A stretch of 54,568 nt of DNA from an uncultured Bacteroidia bacterium (lineage in GTDB: Bacteria; Bacteroidota; Bacteroidia; Bacteroidales; F082). This document shows, in pieces, positions 1 through 10,600 of the stretch. The position numbers and the translations under genes are program-made. The stretch spans positions 1-54,568 of the forward strand of contig CACXIM010000008.1 of NCBI GenBank assembly GCA_902767725.1. Reading direction: 5' to 3'. The notes under the pieces are model-generated. The model was not told where the DNA came from. It saw nothing but the letters and a program-made list of their open reading frames with translations, and made no database searches. Every line of letters starts with the position of its first letter. The first letter of the stretch is position 1.

Positions 1-502
1 CATATTCGATGGCCCACGAAGGTTTGCTGATGGTCCAAATACAGTTGTCCCAAACGCATTCGCTTTCATTGTGTTCTGATTCCTCAACCCTAAAGGTGTA
101 TTGGAACGAGAAAAACTCGGTATTGGTGACAACGGCTATGGTATCAGCTTCGGCATTGGGCATACCATATACGACGGCATTAGGATCGGTACATCGGATT
201 TTGGCGGGTTTGGGTGAATAGTGTAGTGTCAGATCAAGGTGAATGATGCTGTCGCAACCTAAGGCTGAGGTGAATGATTTGGTGTGTATGCCATTTTCGG
301 TAAGTAGGGTGTCGCCCCATAGGTATTGGTCACAACTGTCATCGTGGACAGTGATGGTGGTGTCGATGGTTCTTTCGATAGTGAGGTGCATGGTAGCGAT
401 GCTGTCGCAGCCCTCGGGTGTGAGGAAGTGCTGGCTATAGTTGTCAGTAGATGTATAATAATGGTCATTCCAAACTAAGGTGTCGCATGCGAAGGCGTAG
501 AA
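1..502 (-). pseudogene. C-terminal part of a T9SS-type secreted protein, out of frame with the upstream gene and cut by the window edge
   Basis: The minus strand is open in one frame from about 502 to base 1. It reads two Cys-repeat units (CDTLVWNDHYYTSTDNYSQ, then CDQYLWGDTLLTENGIH, each ending in GCDSI) followed by a conserved module with DTIAVVTNTEFFSFQYTF and WTISKPSWAIEY. The same module sits just before the sorting domain in the proteins at 4729-7602 and 7658-11236, so the missing rest off the left edge should be a T9SS C-terminal domain. The frame joins the 465-2615 gene only if one extra base near 503 is ignored and about 14 residues of repeat are supplied, because the spacing between GCD and the next Cys is far too short. 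It is therefore the 3' part of the same gene, split by a deletion plus frameshift or by an assembly error. Confidence 0.75.
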
Positions 503-2615
503 GGTCGCAGCCGCCTAAGGTAGTGTATTGATACATGTAGTCTCCTGATGAAGTGTAGATGCGCCCATCCCATTCATAACTGTTGCTGCATGTGTGGTCA
601 CTGAATTCGTAGGTGATTTCATCATCCACGATAAGGTGAAGGTATAGGATGCTATCGCAGCCATAGTGTGTCAACAGGTTGAGTTGCCGGTCGTAGACGC
701 CAGGTTGGTCGTACACGAAACTGAAGCCATGGGCATCATACACGCCAGGTTGGCCTTGCCAGCATCGGCTGTCATTGATGGGAATGTGGTAGTTGGGACG
801 GGCTGTGATGTAAATCAACAATGAATCTTGGCATTCGCTGTGCAAGGGGTTGTCTTGGAGTCGGGCCAAGATGGTGTCATTGTTGATGCGCACGTTGTTG
901 AATCCATATCCTGAGTAGAAAGAGCCTTCGCACACTTCGTCGTATTCAACAACGTATTGTTGCGAGACGTCGATAAAGAAATAGGTGGTATCGCTTGACG
1001 AGCCTGAACATCCTCCTTCGTCGACGGAGATGGATAAGGAAGCGTTGTGCAATCGTTTGTCGTGGTAGGTATGGGTTACTGGATTGCTTGTGCTGGTAGT
1101 GCCGTCTCCAAAATCCCAAAGGAGATGGTAATTCTGTAGGTTGACCTCCGCTGTAAAGGTGATGGGCTCTTCTACACAGTATTGGAAAGTCTCCTCGGGC
1201 TGTAAGGCGACGTCGTTGATGATCAGTGAGGTGTTAAGGTTGACCGCCTTTGACCCTACCAAATAGGCATAGCCTTTGGCTTCGCCAAAGCCGTAGACAT
1301 GGGCATTGAAACCGTGAGCACACGAAAGATGGTGCACGTCATGAGAGATTTCCTGCTGGATATAACTGTAATTGTTGTTGCCATTGACGCGATGGAATAG
1401 CAGGGGCGAAATCATCTCGCCGTCCAGATACACCGTTGCGATGTCTTCGGTTTTTACGATGATATTCACATAATGGTGGTCGATGTCGGCATGAGCGGCA
1501 TCGTGGAAAGTGGTGAAGGTGATTTCGTCGATGCGTTGCTCGACAGGTGCTATCCAAACCATCGACGGGTCGCCATAGTGATCCCATGACGAGCTTTCGT
1601 AGGAGGTGTTGAAGAGAAATACTGCGGCAGGGTAGTCCGACTCGATAAAACAAGAGGCATCGGTACCACTCAACAGGAAGATGTGGGATTCTCCGGCATT
1701 GAGCGTTGCCAGCAGTTCGCCGTTTTTCATGATGTTGTTGCCATCGGCAGAAGAGGTCACCTTGACATAGTCTTCTTGGCGTCCGTAAGAGCTGGTGACG
1801 ACGAATTGTTTGCCCCATGACTGCAGGGGCATGGCTTGTTCAAATACGATGTCGCGACTGCTTCGACCTTCTGGGATGGCAGTCAAGGTGTTGCCATTGA
1901 AGACGGCTATCCGCTTGCAATCACGGGCGGTAATACGTGTTCCGCTCAGGTCTCTATGGTTGCCCGAATAAGTGGACCGGTACTGATAGGCTTCACCGGC
2001 GTTGAGGACGATGCTAAACTCTTCAAAGGCGGGATGCAGCCCTGTAACCGAAGCGACCGTTGGGGTGATGTCGATAGTGGTGTTGTCTTCAGTGGCAACA
2101 ATCAGGAAAGCGCTGGTGAAATATTGCTCAAAATCAAAGCTCATGCCGACGTAGGTGGACTGGTCGTATGTTTGGACTATGTAGTCATCCGCTAAGGCAT
2201 GAATGGGAAGGACGTAGGAAGCATCAAAGGAAACGGGGGCGATATTGGTGCAGAACACCGAGACCGTGTCGGTGGTGACAATACGCAGGCCTTTTTCCAC
2301 AGCTCTTTCATTGTCGCTCGTTTCCACGTAGGCTTGGTCTTCAAGATGATCGATGGTGGTGATGTTGTTGGCGCGCACAAAAAACGGTTGCGACCAACCT
2401 GTGTTGGGATTCATGATGGTGCCTGAGCAGTCGCGTTTGCTGCTTACGAGGACTTGGTTGAGGATATAGGCAGACCCTTCTTGGGTGGAATTGGTCCTGT
2501 ATCCATTTCCCAGAAACGACACCCAAAACTCCTTGCCTTGGGTTGAGGTGTTTTGTGCTTCCAATGGCAGTAATAGGCAACCCAATACGAATACCAGAAA
2601 TGCCTTCTTTATCAT
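465..2615 (-). CDS. IgGFc-binding-like / PKD-domain secreted protein, N-terminal portion of a frameshifted gene
   Basis: The 716-residue product begins with a signal peptide (about residues 1-20). Residues about 27-455 resemble the IgGFc-binding N-terminal domain of Bacteroidota surface proteins: FWVSFLGNG near the start, and VNIIVKTEDIATVYLDG and GFGEAKGYAYLVG near its end. A PKD domain follows at about 474-550 with WDFGDG at 500-505, then Cys-rich repeats of the form CxxxYxWxGxxYxxSGxY...GCDSI. The protein ends abruptly in LLRLRMRHLSLE, which does not fit the repeat. The repeat resumes in another frame in 1-502, so this is not the native C terminus and the sorting domain lies off the window. 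Its expected role is a cell-surface adhesin or binding protein exported by T9SS; the ligand is unknown. The neighbouring genes are on the same strand and also encode surface proteins. Confidence 0.75.
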   Translation of the reverse strand: MIKKAFLVFVLGCLLLPLEAQNTSTQGKEFWVSFLGNGYRTNSTQEGSAYILNQVLVSSKRDCSGTIMNPNTGWSQPFFVRANNITTIDHLEDQAYVETSDNERAVEKGLRIVTTDTVSVFCTNIAPVSFDASYVLPIHALADDYIVQTYDQSTYVGMSFDFEQYFTSAFLIVATEDNTTIDITPTVASVTGLHPAFEEFSIVLNAGEAYQYRSTYSGNHRDLSGTRITARDCKRIAVFNGNTLTAIPEGRSSRDIVFEQAMPLQSWGKQFVVTSSYGRQEDYVKVTSSADGNNIMKNGELLATLNAGESHIFLLSGTDASCFIESDYPAAVFLFNTSYESSSWDHYGDPSMVWIAPVEQRIDEITFTTFHDAAHADIDHHYVNIIVKTEDIATVYLDGEMISPLLFHRVNGNNNYSYIQQEISHDVHHLSCAHGFNAHVYGFGEAKGYAYLVGSKAVNLNTSLIINDVALQPEETFQYCVEEPITFTAEVNLQNYHLLWDFGDGTTSTSNPVTHTYHDKRLHNASLSISVDEGGCSGSSSDTTYFFIDVSQQYVVEYDEVCEGSFYSGYGFNNVRINNDTILARLQDNPLHSECQDSLLIYITARPNYHIPINDSRCWQGQPGVYDAHGFSFVYDQPGVYDRQLNLLTHYGCDSILYLHLIVDDEITYEFSDHTCSNSYEWDGRIYTSSGDYMYQYTTLGGCDLLRLRMRHLSLE

Positions 2616-2651
2616 ATCCCTAACCTTTTAACAGCCAAAACTACCAACTTA

Positions 2652-2680
2652 TCAACTGCTAACTCCTAACTCCTAACTCA
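2652..2680. repeat. Heptamer direct repeats abutting a stop codon
   Basis: Three exact copies of CTAACTC lie in tandem at 2659-2679, preceded by degenerate units ending in AAC. The last unit overlaps the stop codon of the gene at 2678-3574 (TCA on plus, TGA on minus). The array fills most of the 62-base gap between two genes. Confidence 0.7.
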
Positions 2681-3574
2681 ATCATACTCTCCCCAATTCA
2701 TGCAAGCCCCTTGCAGCTGTTTCTTGAGGGGAAGCATGAAAGTCAGGGTGGCATGTGCATCGGTGCTGTAACGCAGGTATTTGAATTCGTCGTTGTCAGT
2801 CTCTCCATTCTTGTAGGTCGGCAATCCGTTCACATTGGCCGAAACATCGAACTTGACAAGGAAGTAGTAATTGCCTGCGTTGATTCTGAATAGGGATCCG
2901 ATGCCAATCGTAGCCCCTACATTAAGAGCCCGATAGGTAGAACGATTGAACGGAATTGTATTTTTGCTGTAGGAGATAAGTGTTTGGTCCTCATCGTTTC
3001 TATAGTAAGCCGTGGTTTGGGTCATTTGGGCCGTGCTGTCGGGTAGCACATACGAAACCCTTGGTGCAGCGTAAACATACGGTACGATGTTCCTTTTGGA
3101 GGCTAATCCTATATAATAGGTGAAAGGCACGTATGCTTCGATGGCACGGTAGTTGGCCTTGAATCCTTTGACGATACTTCCGTAGTTGATTTGAGCTTGT
3201 GCGGCATCCCATTCAATGGGGAAGTTGTCGTTCAAAAAGCTTAACTGTATGTTGTGTTGCGCGTATACGACATTCAATCCGACTGAAAGATTGCTTTTGA
3301 TTTTGCGTTCCACGCCGATGCCTGCAAAATAGCCCAAACTATTGGTGATGGTGTCGAAAGGCGTGTAGTTTTTCAGATACCAGTCGGAGGCTTCAAGGCT
3401 ATGGAAATGCAGCCAAGTGGTAAGATTTGCACCTCCGAGGATGCCTACGTTCCATTTGGCTTCGCTCGATTGTATCTGGTCACGAGGAGAGGTGAGGGGC
3501 TTACGGAATTGTGCCGTGGCGGTATTACATAAGAAAAGCAACAGGAAAAAGACTGTGATGTGTTGTTTTTTCAT
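2678..3574 (-). CDS. Outer-membrane beta-barrel protein
   Basis: The 298-residue product has a signal peptide ending near CNTATAQ (about residue 21). It continues with alternating hydrophobic/polar strands typical of Bacteroidota outer-membrane beta-barrel proteins: NVGILGGANLTTW, YFAGIGVERKIKSNLSVGLNVV, FTYYIGLASKRNIVPYVYAAP, and a closing strand near HATLTFMLPLKKQL. The length fits an 8-12 strand barrel of the OMP_b-brl/PorT-like class. It lies 8 bases downstream of the lipoprotein gene at 3583-4707 and shares its strand, so the two are probably co-transcribed, and a lipoprotein-barrel pair is plausible. No catalytic motif was seen. The specific function is unknown; a structural or T9SS-accessory role is only an inference from context. 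Confidence 0.7.
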   Translation of the reverse strand: MKKQHITVFFLLLFLCNTATAQFRKPLTSPRDQIQSSEAKWNVGILGGANLTTWLHFHSLEASDWYLKNYTPFDTITNSLGYFAGIGVERKIKSNLSVGLNVVYAQHNIQLSFLNDNFPIEWDAAQAQINYGSIVKGFKANYRAIEAYVPFTYYIGLASKRNIVPYVYAAPRVSYVLPDSTAQMTQTTAYYRNDEDQTLISYSKNTIPFNRSTYRALNVGATIGIGSLFRINAGNYYFLVKFDVSANVNGLPTYKNGETDNDEFKYLRYSTDAHATLTFMLPLKKQLQGACMNWGEYD

Positions 3575-3582
3575 CTTGATAA

Positions 3583-4707
3583 TCAGTTATTAGGGTTCCA
3601 ATATGAAAAGGGTAAAAAGTCGTGGTGATAAACGATGATGTCTCCGATGTTGGCAACACGAATTCCAGCGCCACTATCATCGTCATAGCCTATAAATTTT
3701 ATGGCAAAATACAAATCTTCTACACCGTTATCAGTGATTTTGCCTGAGACAATTACTGCTTCATGACTTCCATAAATTACTGCTTGTGGAAAACTGATAT
3801 TATACGTTGAGGCGTTAGGTGAAAGATAATATTCTTGTTCATGACGATGTTGACGGAAGTAGGCAGTGAAATAGTCGGAATTGCCCATGATAAAAACCGA
3901 ATCGGATGTGTGGACGATATCATAATATCGAAGTTCGACATGATCGATTGGCGGGTTACCTATGGGCAATAGAGTGTCAACGTATACACATTTATAATCT
4001 ACTTGAGCTATGCAACGGTGCTGGTCATGAAAATAAAAGTAATCTGAAACGTCCTTTTCAGTTGGAAGAATTGTGACTAGTTCTGGGTGATCAGGGTTAT
4101 GTGGGAAATAGTTTCGACAAAACGGAGCGGCAGAATCTACGGCATAGTAGTCTAACAAGATAGGGTTTTTTTTGTGAAAACCTAAAATTGTGTCGGCATT
4201 CATCTTATAAAGAGTCGGAGGATTGTCTCCGAAATGGATATGTGGCCCCATGATGGCAATCAAATCGGCAGGGATGACTTCCTCGATGCTGGGAATGGAT
4301 TGTATGGCATAGTCGAGGCCGAATCGGGCTTCATAATGGTATTTGACCTGTCCGTCAATAATATCGTTTCCATCCAAAATGAATTCATATCTGGGCTGGG
4401 TGGAAAGCGGCTTCCCGTCGCGTACCCAATTAATAAAGGTGTAGCCATTTTTGGGTGTCGCGGTTAGGATGAGCGAGTCTCCCTCTTGAAATGACAGGGA
4501 TGCCGACTCGTAGTTGAGGGGGGTTGCAACTCTATTGGTCACTTTCTCAAGGGTTAAAGTGCCACCCTCTTCTGGGACTTTCTCAACCGAAAAAGGTTTG
4601 TCGTTACGGGTAAAGGATTCAGGGACGATCGATTCAACTTTGCTGCATGAGGCAAAAAGGAAGCTCACGAGCCCGGTAAATAGAAAAAGACGCAGTGTTT
4701 TATTCAT
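3583..4707 (-). CDS. Lipoprotein with an InlB B-repeat/Flg_new-like domain
   Basis: The 374-residue product has a lipoprotein signal (LVSFLFASC, Cys at about residue 21), so it should be membrane-anchored. Residues about 45-125 form one divergent InlB B-repeat-like unit: EGGTLTLEKV, then FQEGDSLILTATPKNGYTFINWVRDGK, a common beta-rich module in Bacteroidota surface proteins. The remaining 250 residues match no family I recognise. They are rich in aromatic residues and end in YDDDSGAGIRVANIGDIIVYHHDF, which suggests another beta-sandwich. The gene lies 21 bases downstream of the 4729-7602 gene and 8 bases before the barrel gene, on the same strand, so the three may form one transcription unit. 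The start follows the signal peptide. Confidence 0.65.
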   Translation of the reverse strand: MNKTLRLFLFTGLVSFLFASCSKVESIVPESFTRNDKPFSVEKVPEEGGTLTLEKVTNRVATPLNYESASLSFQEGDSLILTATPKNGYTFINWVRDGKPLSTQPRYEFILDGNDIIDGQVKYHYEARFGLDYAIQSIPSIEEVIPADLIAIMGPHIHFGDNPPTLYKMNADTILGFHKKNPILLDYYAVDSAAPFCRNYFPHNPDHPELVTILPTEKDVSDYFYFHDQHRCIAQVDYKCVYVDTLLPIGNPPIDHVELRYYDIVHTSDSVFIMGNSDYFTAYFRQHRHEQEYYLSPNASTYNISFPQAVIYGSHEAVIVSGKITDNGVEDLYFAIKFIGYDDDSGAGIRVANIGDIIVYHHDFLPFSYWNPNN

Positions 4708-4728
4708 TGTTTGAATGACTTTTATTTA

Positions 4729-7602
4729 TTATTGAATGATGACGACTTTCTTGGCAAACACCCTGTTGTTGTTGGCGAAGACAAAGAAATAGATGCCCTG
4801 GGCGTGTTGTTTCATGGTGTAGTCATAACAGTATCGGCCAGTGCTGACGTTGGTTTCGAATGCATCTATAGGCGTGCCCGTCATATCTAACACTTTAACA
4901 AAGGTGGGACCTTCCATGTCTTCAAAATTAATGTGCATTTGTCCATTGTTGGGGTTGGGTACGATGTTTACCTTGGCCGCAGCGATGTCGTTCTCGTTCA
5001 TGCCCAAAAAGGAAGACTTGAGGTAGAATTTGCGCTCTTCGCTGCCGCAGTCGTTGCTTATGGTTGCGGTGAGCGTCACGATGTCGTCGTCTTGTTCGGC
5101 CACGTAGACTGTGCATTCACTACTATAATACCCATCTGAGGACTCCACGGGTGTGGATTCGATAGCCCATGATGGCTTGCTGATTGTCCATTCGCAATTG
5201 TCCCAGATACAACTGCTGTGTGCTGCCTCATTGACCTTAAAGACATATTGGAAGGAGAAGAACTCGGTGTTGGTGACCACTGCGATGGTGTCGTGGTTGG
5301 GACCATACACCACGGCGTTTTCATCCAGACAATAAATGGAGCTGGGCTGAGGTGCGTAATGCATGTTTGTAATGGTCACTGTCATCGTTGTGTCGCAACC
5401 GTGTGTGGTTTGGGCGATGGGATTTGTATTATTGTCGAATATGTAGACGCTATCCTTTTCAAAGTGAATGGGCTCTCCGAACCAATCGAAATGGATGTCG
5501 TAGTCGCATGTGTTGTCGTAGGATATGGTGGCGTTGTGTCTTTTGTTCACCGTGAGGTTGAGCGTGACGATACTATCGCAACCATACTGGTTGGCGTAGG
5601 TTCTGATATAGGTGCCCGATTCGTCGTAGTTATTGCCTGAATGGCCATTTTCAGTAAAGGTGTGTCCTTGTGGGTCCCAAGTGAATAGGTCGCATTCGGT
5701 CTCGGAGATGTTTGTTTCATGTTTGGGGTTGACAACAATGGTGACGCTGGCTTGCTGAGTGACGAGGCCATCGCCCACTTGGCAGGTATAAGTGTTGGTG
5801 CCAACGGGCGGCGTGACTGTGGGGGCCTGTTGTGTTGAGGTGAAGTTGTCAGGTCCAGTCCAACTGTATGTGTAATTACCCGTGCCTCCTGTTGGAGTGG
5901 CATGGATTGTGGTCGGGAAGTTTTCGCACAGTTGGTTTTCATCAGCGTAGGCCGTTGCAGCCAGGTTGGAACCTTCCATGCTGACAGCCACTTGAGTAGT
6001 GGCTGTGCAGCCGCCTTCGGTATTGGTGACGGTGAGCGTGTAGACTACTGTCTCATGCAAGGGCACGGTTTGGGTGGTCGGGCTGTTGGGGTCAGTGACC
6101 ATGTTGGCAGGCTCCCAATGGTAGGTGCATGTGTTTCCTTGTAAGCCCGAATCACCGGACAGCGTGGCGGTGCCGTCATAGATGACAAGGTTAGGATCAG
6201 CCGTGGCTGTAGGCACGGGCATGGCGTTCACGACCACGGTTTGCGTGATTTCTCCAGGACAAGTGCCGTCTTCCGCTGTGACGACAAGCGTAACTTGATA
6301 CGTGCCTGCTTCCGAGTAGGTGTGGCTGACGATTTGGCCACTTCCGGTTTCATCATCACCGAAGTCCCAATCATAGTTGGCGACATTTGCCCCTGAAGCC
6401 AATCCCTCGAATTGGGTGGTTTCGCCTTCGCAAACGGTGGTGGCAGTGAAGCTCGGCGTGGGCTGTTGGTAAACATTCACCACTGTGGTGGCTGGGGTGG
6501 TTTGTGCGCCTACTGTGGTGACAATAGAGTAAGTACCTGCCATTGCCAAGGTGCAGTTTTCACGTGTGGGATTCGGCTCGGTCGAAGTCCATCCGTCGGG
6601 GCCGGTCCATAAATAGGTCGCATTGGGTTGCTCGTTGATGTGCAATTGGATGGTTTCGCCTTCGCAATATGGGCCGTCGTTGCTAGCGGAGCCAGGCATG
6701 ATGCCGCAGTCGGTCTCGCCATCACCGTCATGCTTCTGGAAGGTGATGTTGCCACTACTGCCACTATAGTTGGTGATAAGCAGGATGTAGTATTGTCCTA
6801 CTTGTCCGTTCACGACGTGAGCATACTCGAAGTGACGTGCATCGAAGCTGCAGTCATGAAGGTTGCCGTATGGATAGTTGCTGTTGCTTGACGTGTTGTT
6901 GGGGCAATCATCGCAATCAGCGGTCAACATACCTGTTTGTCCCGCCTCTACAGGACAAGGGTCGTTTTGGTTGTCAAAAGGCCCCCAAAGGGCAAAGTCA
7001 ACATCAAAGTCAGCTTCAATCAAGATGGTGATGTTGCCTGCTACACCTATTCTCATATAATACCAGAAAGAGTGTTTGTTTGTCGGTGAAGTACCCAAGC
7101 ATCCGTAATCAGGTCCCGACCAAGAATAACCGCTGTTAAGTGCAGGGAAATCATAGATGTCTGAAGTACAGAAGGGCTCTGCATCCATGCAGTGGTTGGC
7201 ACGGTCGAGATGGTCGGAAATCAAAAAGTTGTAATACACATTGCTTATGTTGTGAGCCCATGAGTTAAAGATTTCGGCGAACTCTTCTTTTGGCAACGAT
7301 GAAACTTGTTCGTATTCTTCTCTAAGGGTCGTCCTTAGATAGTCAAATTCGGCATAAATGGGGATGTCGAGGTGTTGGTTGTTGGGTCTGATATACAATT
7401 CACCTGGATTTTCAGTTGGGTTACAGATCCAGATGTCGCTTGTGGCAAGGGCAGACGCTAACTGAACACGTTCCTCAACGTTTTCAATCTCAAAAACGTT
7501 GAAAAGGAATCCGTTCTCGTAATCCCTGATTTGAGCCCAAATCCTTGAAGGGATTACTGCCAATAATAGGGCTAAAATGATCGTCTTAGCGAATCTTTTC
7601 AT
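4729..7602 (-). CDS. T9SS-sorted PKD-domain surface protein
   Basis: The 957-residue product starts with a signal peptide (residues 1-23). Residues about 138-300 match the domain common in Bacteroidota gliding and adhesin-like proteins (EPFCTSDIYDFPA, SGPDYGCLG, FALWGPF, GQYYILLITNYS). PKD/Ig-like domains follow at about 305-380, 382-460 (YDWDFGDDETG, HTYSEAGTYQVTLVV) and 463-625. A Cys repeat (CDLFTWDPQGHTFTENG...GCDSI) spans 635-690. A module conserved with its neighbours (AVVTNTEFFSFQYVF, WTISKPSWAIE, CGSEERKFYLKSSF) spans about 745-868. A type A T9SS sorting domain begins at about 877 (VNIVPNPNNGQ) and ends KKVVIIQ. It should be exported across the outer membrane and anchored to surface polysaccharide. 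It is a paralogue of the 7658-11236 gene. The ligand is unknown. Confidence 0.85.
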   Translation of the reverse strand: MKRFAKTIILALLLAVIPSRIWAQIRDYENGFLFNVFEIENVEERVQLASALATSDIWICNPTENPGELYIRPNNQHLDIPIYAEFDYLRTTLREEYEQVSSLPKEEFAEIFNSWAHNISNVYYNFLISDHLDRANHCMDAEPFCTSDIYDFPALNSGYSWSGPDYGCLGTSPTNKHSFWYYMRIGVAGNITILIEADFDVDFALWGPFDNQNDPCPVEAGQTGMLTADCDDCPNNTSSNSNYPYGNLHDCSFDARHFEYAHVVNGQVGQYYILLITNYSGSSGNITFQKHDGDGETDCGIMPGSASNDGPYCEGETIQLHINEQPNATYLWTGPDGWTSTEPNPTRENCTLAMAGTYSIVTTVGAQTTPATTVVNVYQQPTPSFTATTVCEGETTQFEGLASGANVANYDWDFGDDETGSGQIVSHTYSEAGTYQVTLVVTAEDGTCPGEITQTVVVNAMPVPTATADPNLVIYDGTATLSGDSGLQGNTCTYHWEPANMVTDPNSPTTQTVPLHETVVYTLTVTNTEGGCTATTQVAVSMEGSNLAATAYADENQLCENFPTTIHATPTGGTGNYTYSWTGPDNFTSTQQAPTVTPPVGTNTYTCQVGDGLVTQQASVTIVVNPKHETNISETECDLFTWDPQGHTFTENGHSGNNYDESGTYIRTYANQYGCDSIVTLNLTVNKRHNATISYDNTCDYDIHFDWFGEPIHFEKDSVYIFDNNTNPIAQTTHGCDTTMTVTITNMHYAPQPSSIYCLDENAVVYGPNHDTIAVVTNTEFFSFQYVFKVNEAAHSSCIWDNCEWTISKPSWAIESTPVESSDGYYSSECTVYVAEQDDDIVTLTATISNDCGSEERKFYLKSSFLGMNENDIAAAKVNIVPNPNNGQMHINFEDMEGPTFVKVLDMTGTPIDAFETNVSTGRYCYDYTMKQHAQGIYFFVFANNNRVFAKKVVIIQ

Positions 7603-7657
7603 GGTATTTAGATTTTTATTTTGTTATAAGCGTACGGGTATTATTGTGTAGTTATTT

Positions 7658-10600
7658 TCAATGGATAACCACCACTTTCTTGGTAAGCACTCGGTTGTTG
7701 TTTGAAATCACGAAGAAGTAAATGCCTTCGGCATACTTTTTCATGTTGTATTCGTAGTTGTAGCGGTTGGAGTTGACAACGGTTTCGAAGGCATCAATCT
7801 GGTTGCCGGTCATGTCGAACACCTTGACGGTGGTACGTCCTTCCATATTCTCGAAGTCGATGTGCATCTGTCCGTTGTTGGGGTTGGGCACGATGTTTAC
7901 TTTGGCAGGCATGTTGCTGTACTCTTCAACGTCAAGGAAGGAGGACTTGAGGTAGAATTTGCGCTCTTTGCTACCGCAGCCATTGTTGATAGTAGCAGTG
8001 AGCTCAACATATTCATTTTGGCGGTCGGCTACATACACGGTACATTCGCTGTAGTATTTGCCGTTGAGCGACAGCGTAGGCTCGGGATTGTACTCAATTG
8101 CCCACGAAGGCTTGTTGATGGCCCAGTTGCAGGATTCCCATTTACAATTGCTGTTGGTCTCTTCAACATAGAAAGTGTATTGGAAGGAGAAGAACTCGGT
8201 GTTGGTTACCACGGCGATGGTGTCGTCTACGTTGGGGTTGAGAGGGTCAACGGAATAAACGACTGCCGATGCGTCGGAGCATTTGATTTTATTTGGATTG
8301 GGCGTGTATTTCATGTTAGAGACATGAACCACCATGGCCGTGTCACAGCCGTGTGTAGTATGGGCTTGGGGGTATAGGGAAGTTGAGAAGTTGTAGGTGT
8401 CGTTTTCTTTGAAGTATATGGCATTGCCAAACCAGTCAAAAGGTATGGAGTCGCATGGGACACTAGGATTGTTTCCGTCGTAATAGGTGACGTCGGAGTC
8501 GTCATGATTGACGATGAGGTGGAGGTAGTAGTCCTTGGAACAGGGATAGGGATACTGCGAAATATGGTATTCGTCTTCTGTTGTAGTTTGGTATTCATCG
8601 ATTAGTTGTCCATCAATGAACCATCTGTAGTTGTTGCAGGCAGTGTCATAGATGTGCTCGGGTTCAGGAACGGGCTGATAGCGGAGGTCGAGTTGGAAGA
8701 TACCTTCGCAGGCATTTGTCGGCAAAGTGTCAGTATGAATGCCTGGCACAGTGATGTACTGGGTGCTGATGACATTGTTGTCGGCATCCTTAATGACCCA
8801 CTCAAAGGGAAGCGAGCATGTGTGGCTGACTTGAGGCTCAGGCATGTAGTAATCGCTGACATTCAGAATAAGTCTGACTGCGCTGTCGCATCCATGGACG
8901 TCGGTGTCCAAATAGGTGACATCGGCATTGTCAAAATAATCTACGCCATAGAAGTTATAAGGCAGTTGCTCGGGACAAACAGTGACCGGCTTTGGCGTCA
9001 CGCCGTTATCGGGATAGACGGTGAGGTTTAGTCTGACGATGCTGTCGCAACCGTGTTGCGTAGTGTGGTCGGTATACGATGTCTGGATGGAAGAAGTATA
9101 GTTGGTGCCATAGAAGTTGTAGCTCTCGCCGTGACAGATGGCTACGTCAATGGTCGTCTCGTCGTAAGTGGAGTAGTGGTCAAGGTGCAAATAAATGGTT
9201 TTGTCGCATCCTTGACTGGTGACGGTGTCAAATTGGTACGTGCCAACTGCAGTGTAGGGGTCACCGTGCCAATAGTAAATGTCGCTGGGACAGATGGACA
9301 TGTATTCGTTATCTACGATGACATCGTTCACAGTAACGGTGACGCTGACGTTTTGTGAGGTTTGGCCATCAGTGACATGGCAGGTGTAGGTTGTGGTTTG
9401 TGAGGGAGAGGCGATGGGGTTATAAATGTTGGGGTTGCTAAGGCCAGTAGTGGGTGTCCATGAATAGGTGAGGTTGCCTGTTCCTCCGCCTGCACTAACA
9501 TAAATCTGTCCACTGCCTCCCTGGCAGATGCTGATGTCGGGACCCGCGGTGACTGTCATGGCGCTACCACTGATGTGGATGGTTACTTCGTCGGTGCTGG
9601 TGCAACTCTCATTGGAGACGGTGAGGGTATAGGTCTGATCTTCGGTTAAGATTACGGTCTGTGTGTTTTGCGCATTGGGATTGGTCACCATATTGGCGGG
9701 CTCCCAATGGTAGTTGAAGGTTCCTGCGCCGCCCGATCCGTTCAATTGTGCTATAGAACCGTATGGGATGGTTTGGTCGGGACCCGCATTGGCCACGGGT
9801 TGGGGAGTCACGGTGACGTTTTGGGTCTTAGTGCTGGTGCAGTGTCCTCCCGTGCTAATAGTGAGGATTACGGGATAAGTGCCAGCGTTGGTGTAGGTGT
9901 GCGAAGGACTCTGTTGTGTTGAGGTCTGTCCGTCGCCGAAGTTCCATTGGTAGCTCGTGATTTGCTGTCCCGCAGGGTTGGTGGTGGAGGTGTTGGTGAA
10001 TTGGGTGGGATTGCCTTGGCAAACGGTATTGAACGTAAAGTTCGCGTTAGGCATGGGATAGATGACGACCTCTGTGGTGCCTGTAGTGGTTTGTGCGCCT
10101 ACCGTGGTTGTGCAGGTATAAGTACCAGCCATATTCATAGTGCAGTTGGGGCGTGTGGGATTCTGTTGGGTGGAAGTCCAGCCGCCAGGACCTGACCACG
10201 AATAGGTTGCCCCGTTTTGTGAACTGACCGTCAGATGGATGGTCTCGCCAACGCAATAAGGACCGTCGTTTTCCACGACACCGGGAAGGATGCCGCAGTC
10301 GGTTTCTCCCGGACCTGAGTTGGGCGTTTTAGTGAAAGAGATGGTTTGTTGATATTGCGAGAAGTTCGTAATCATCAGGATGTAGTACTCACCAACTTGT
10401 GGTGTATGAGGCGGGTTGTTATTAGCTGTAACACAACTGCCATCAGCGAGAGATGAAGATCCGTGGTTGTGTTGCGAAATAGGATATCCGAGGTACACAT
10501 TTTCAACGCTTGAGGTTGAGTAACTGCAGTCAATCATCTTGTCGCAAGTCAAGCCGTTAACACAAGGCTCATAAGGATCGGTGAACGGGCCCCAAATGCA

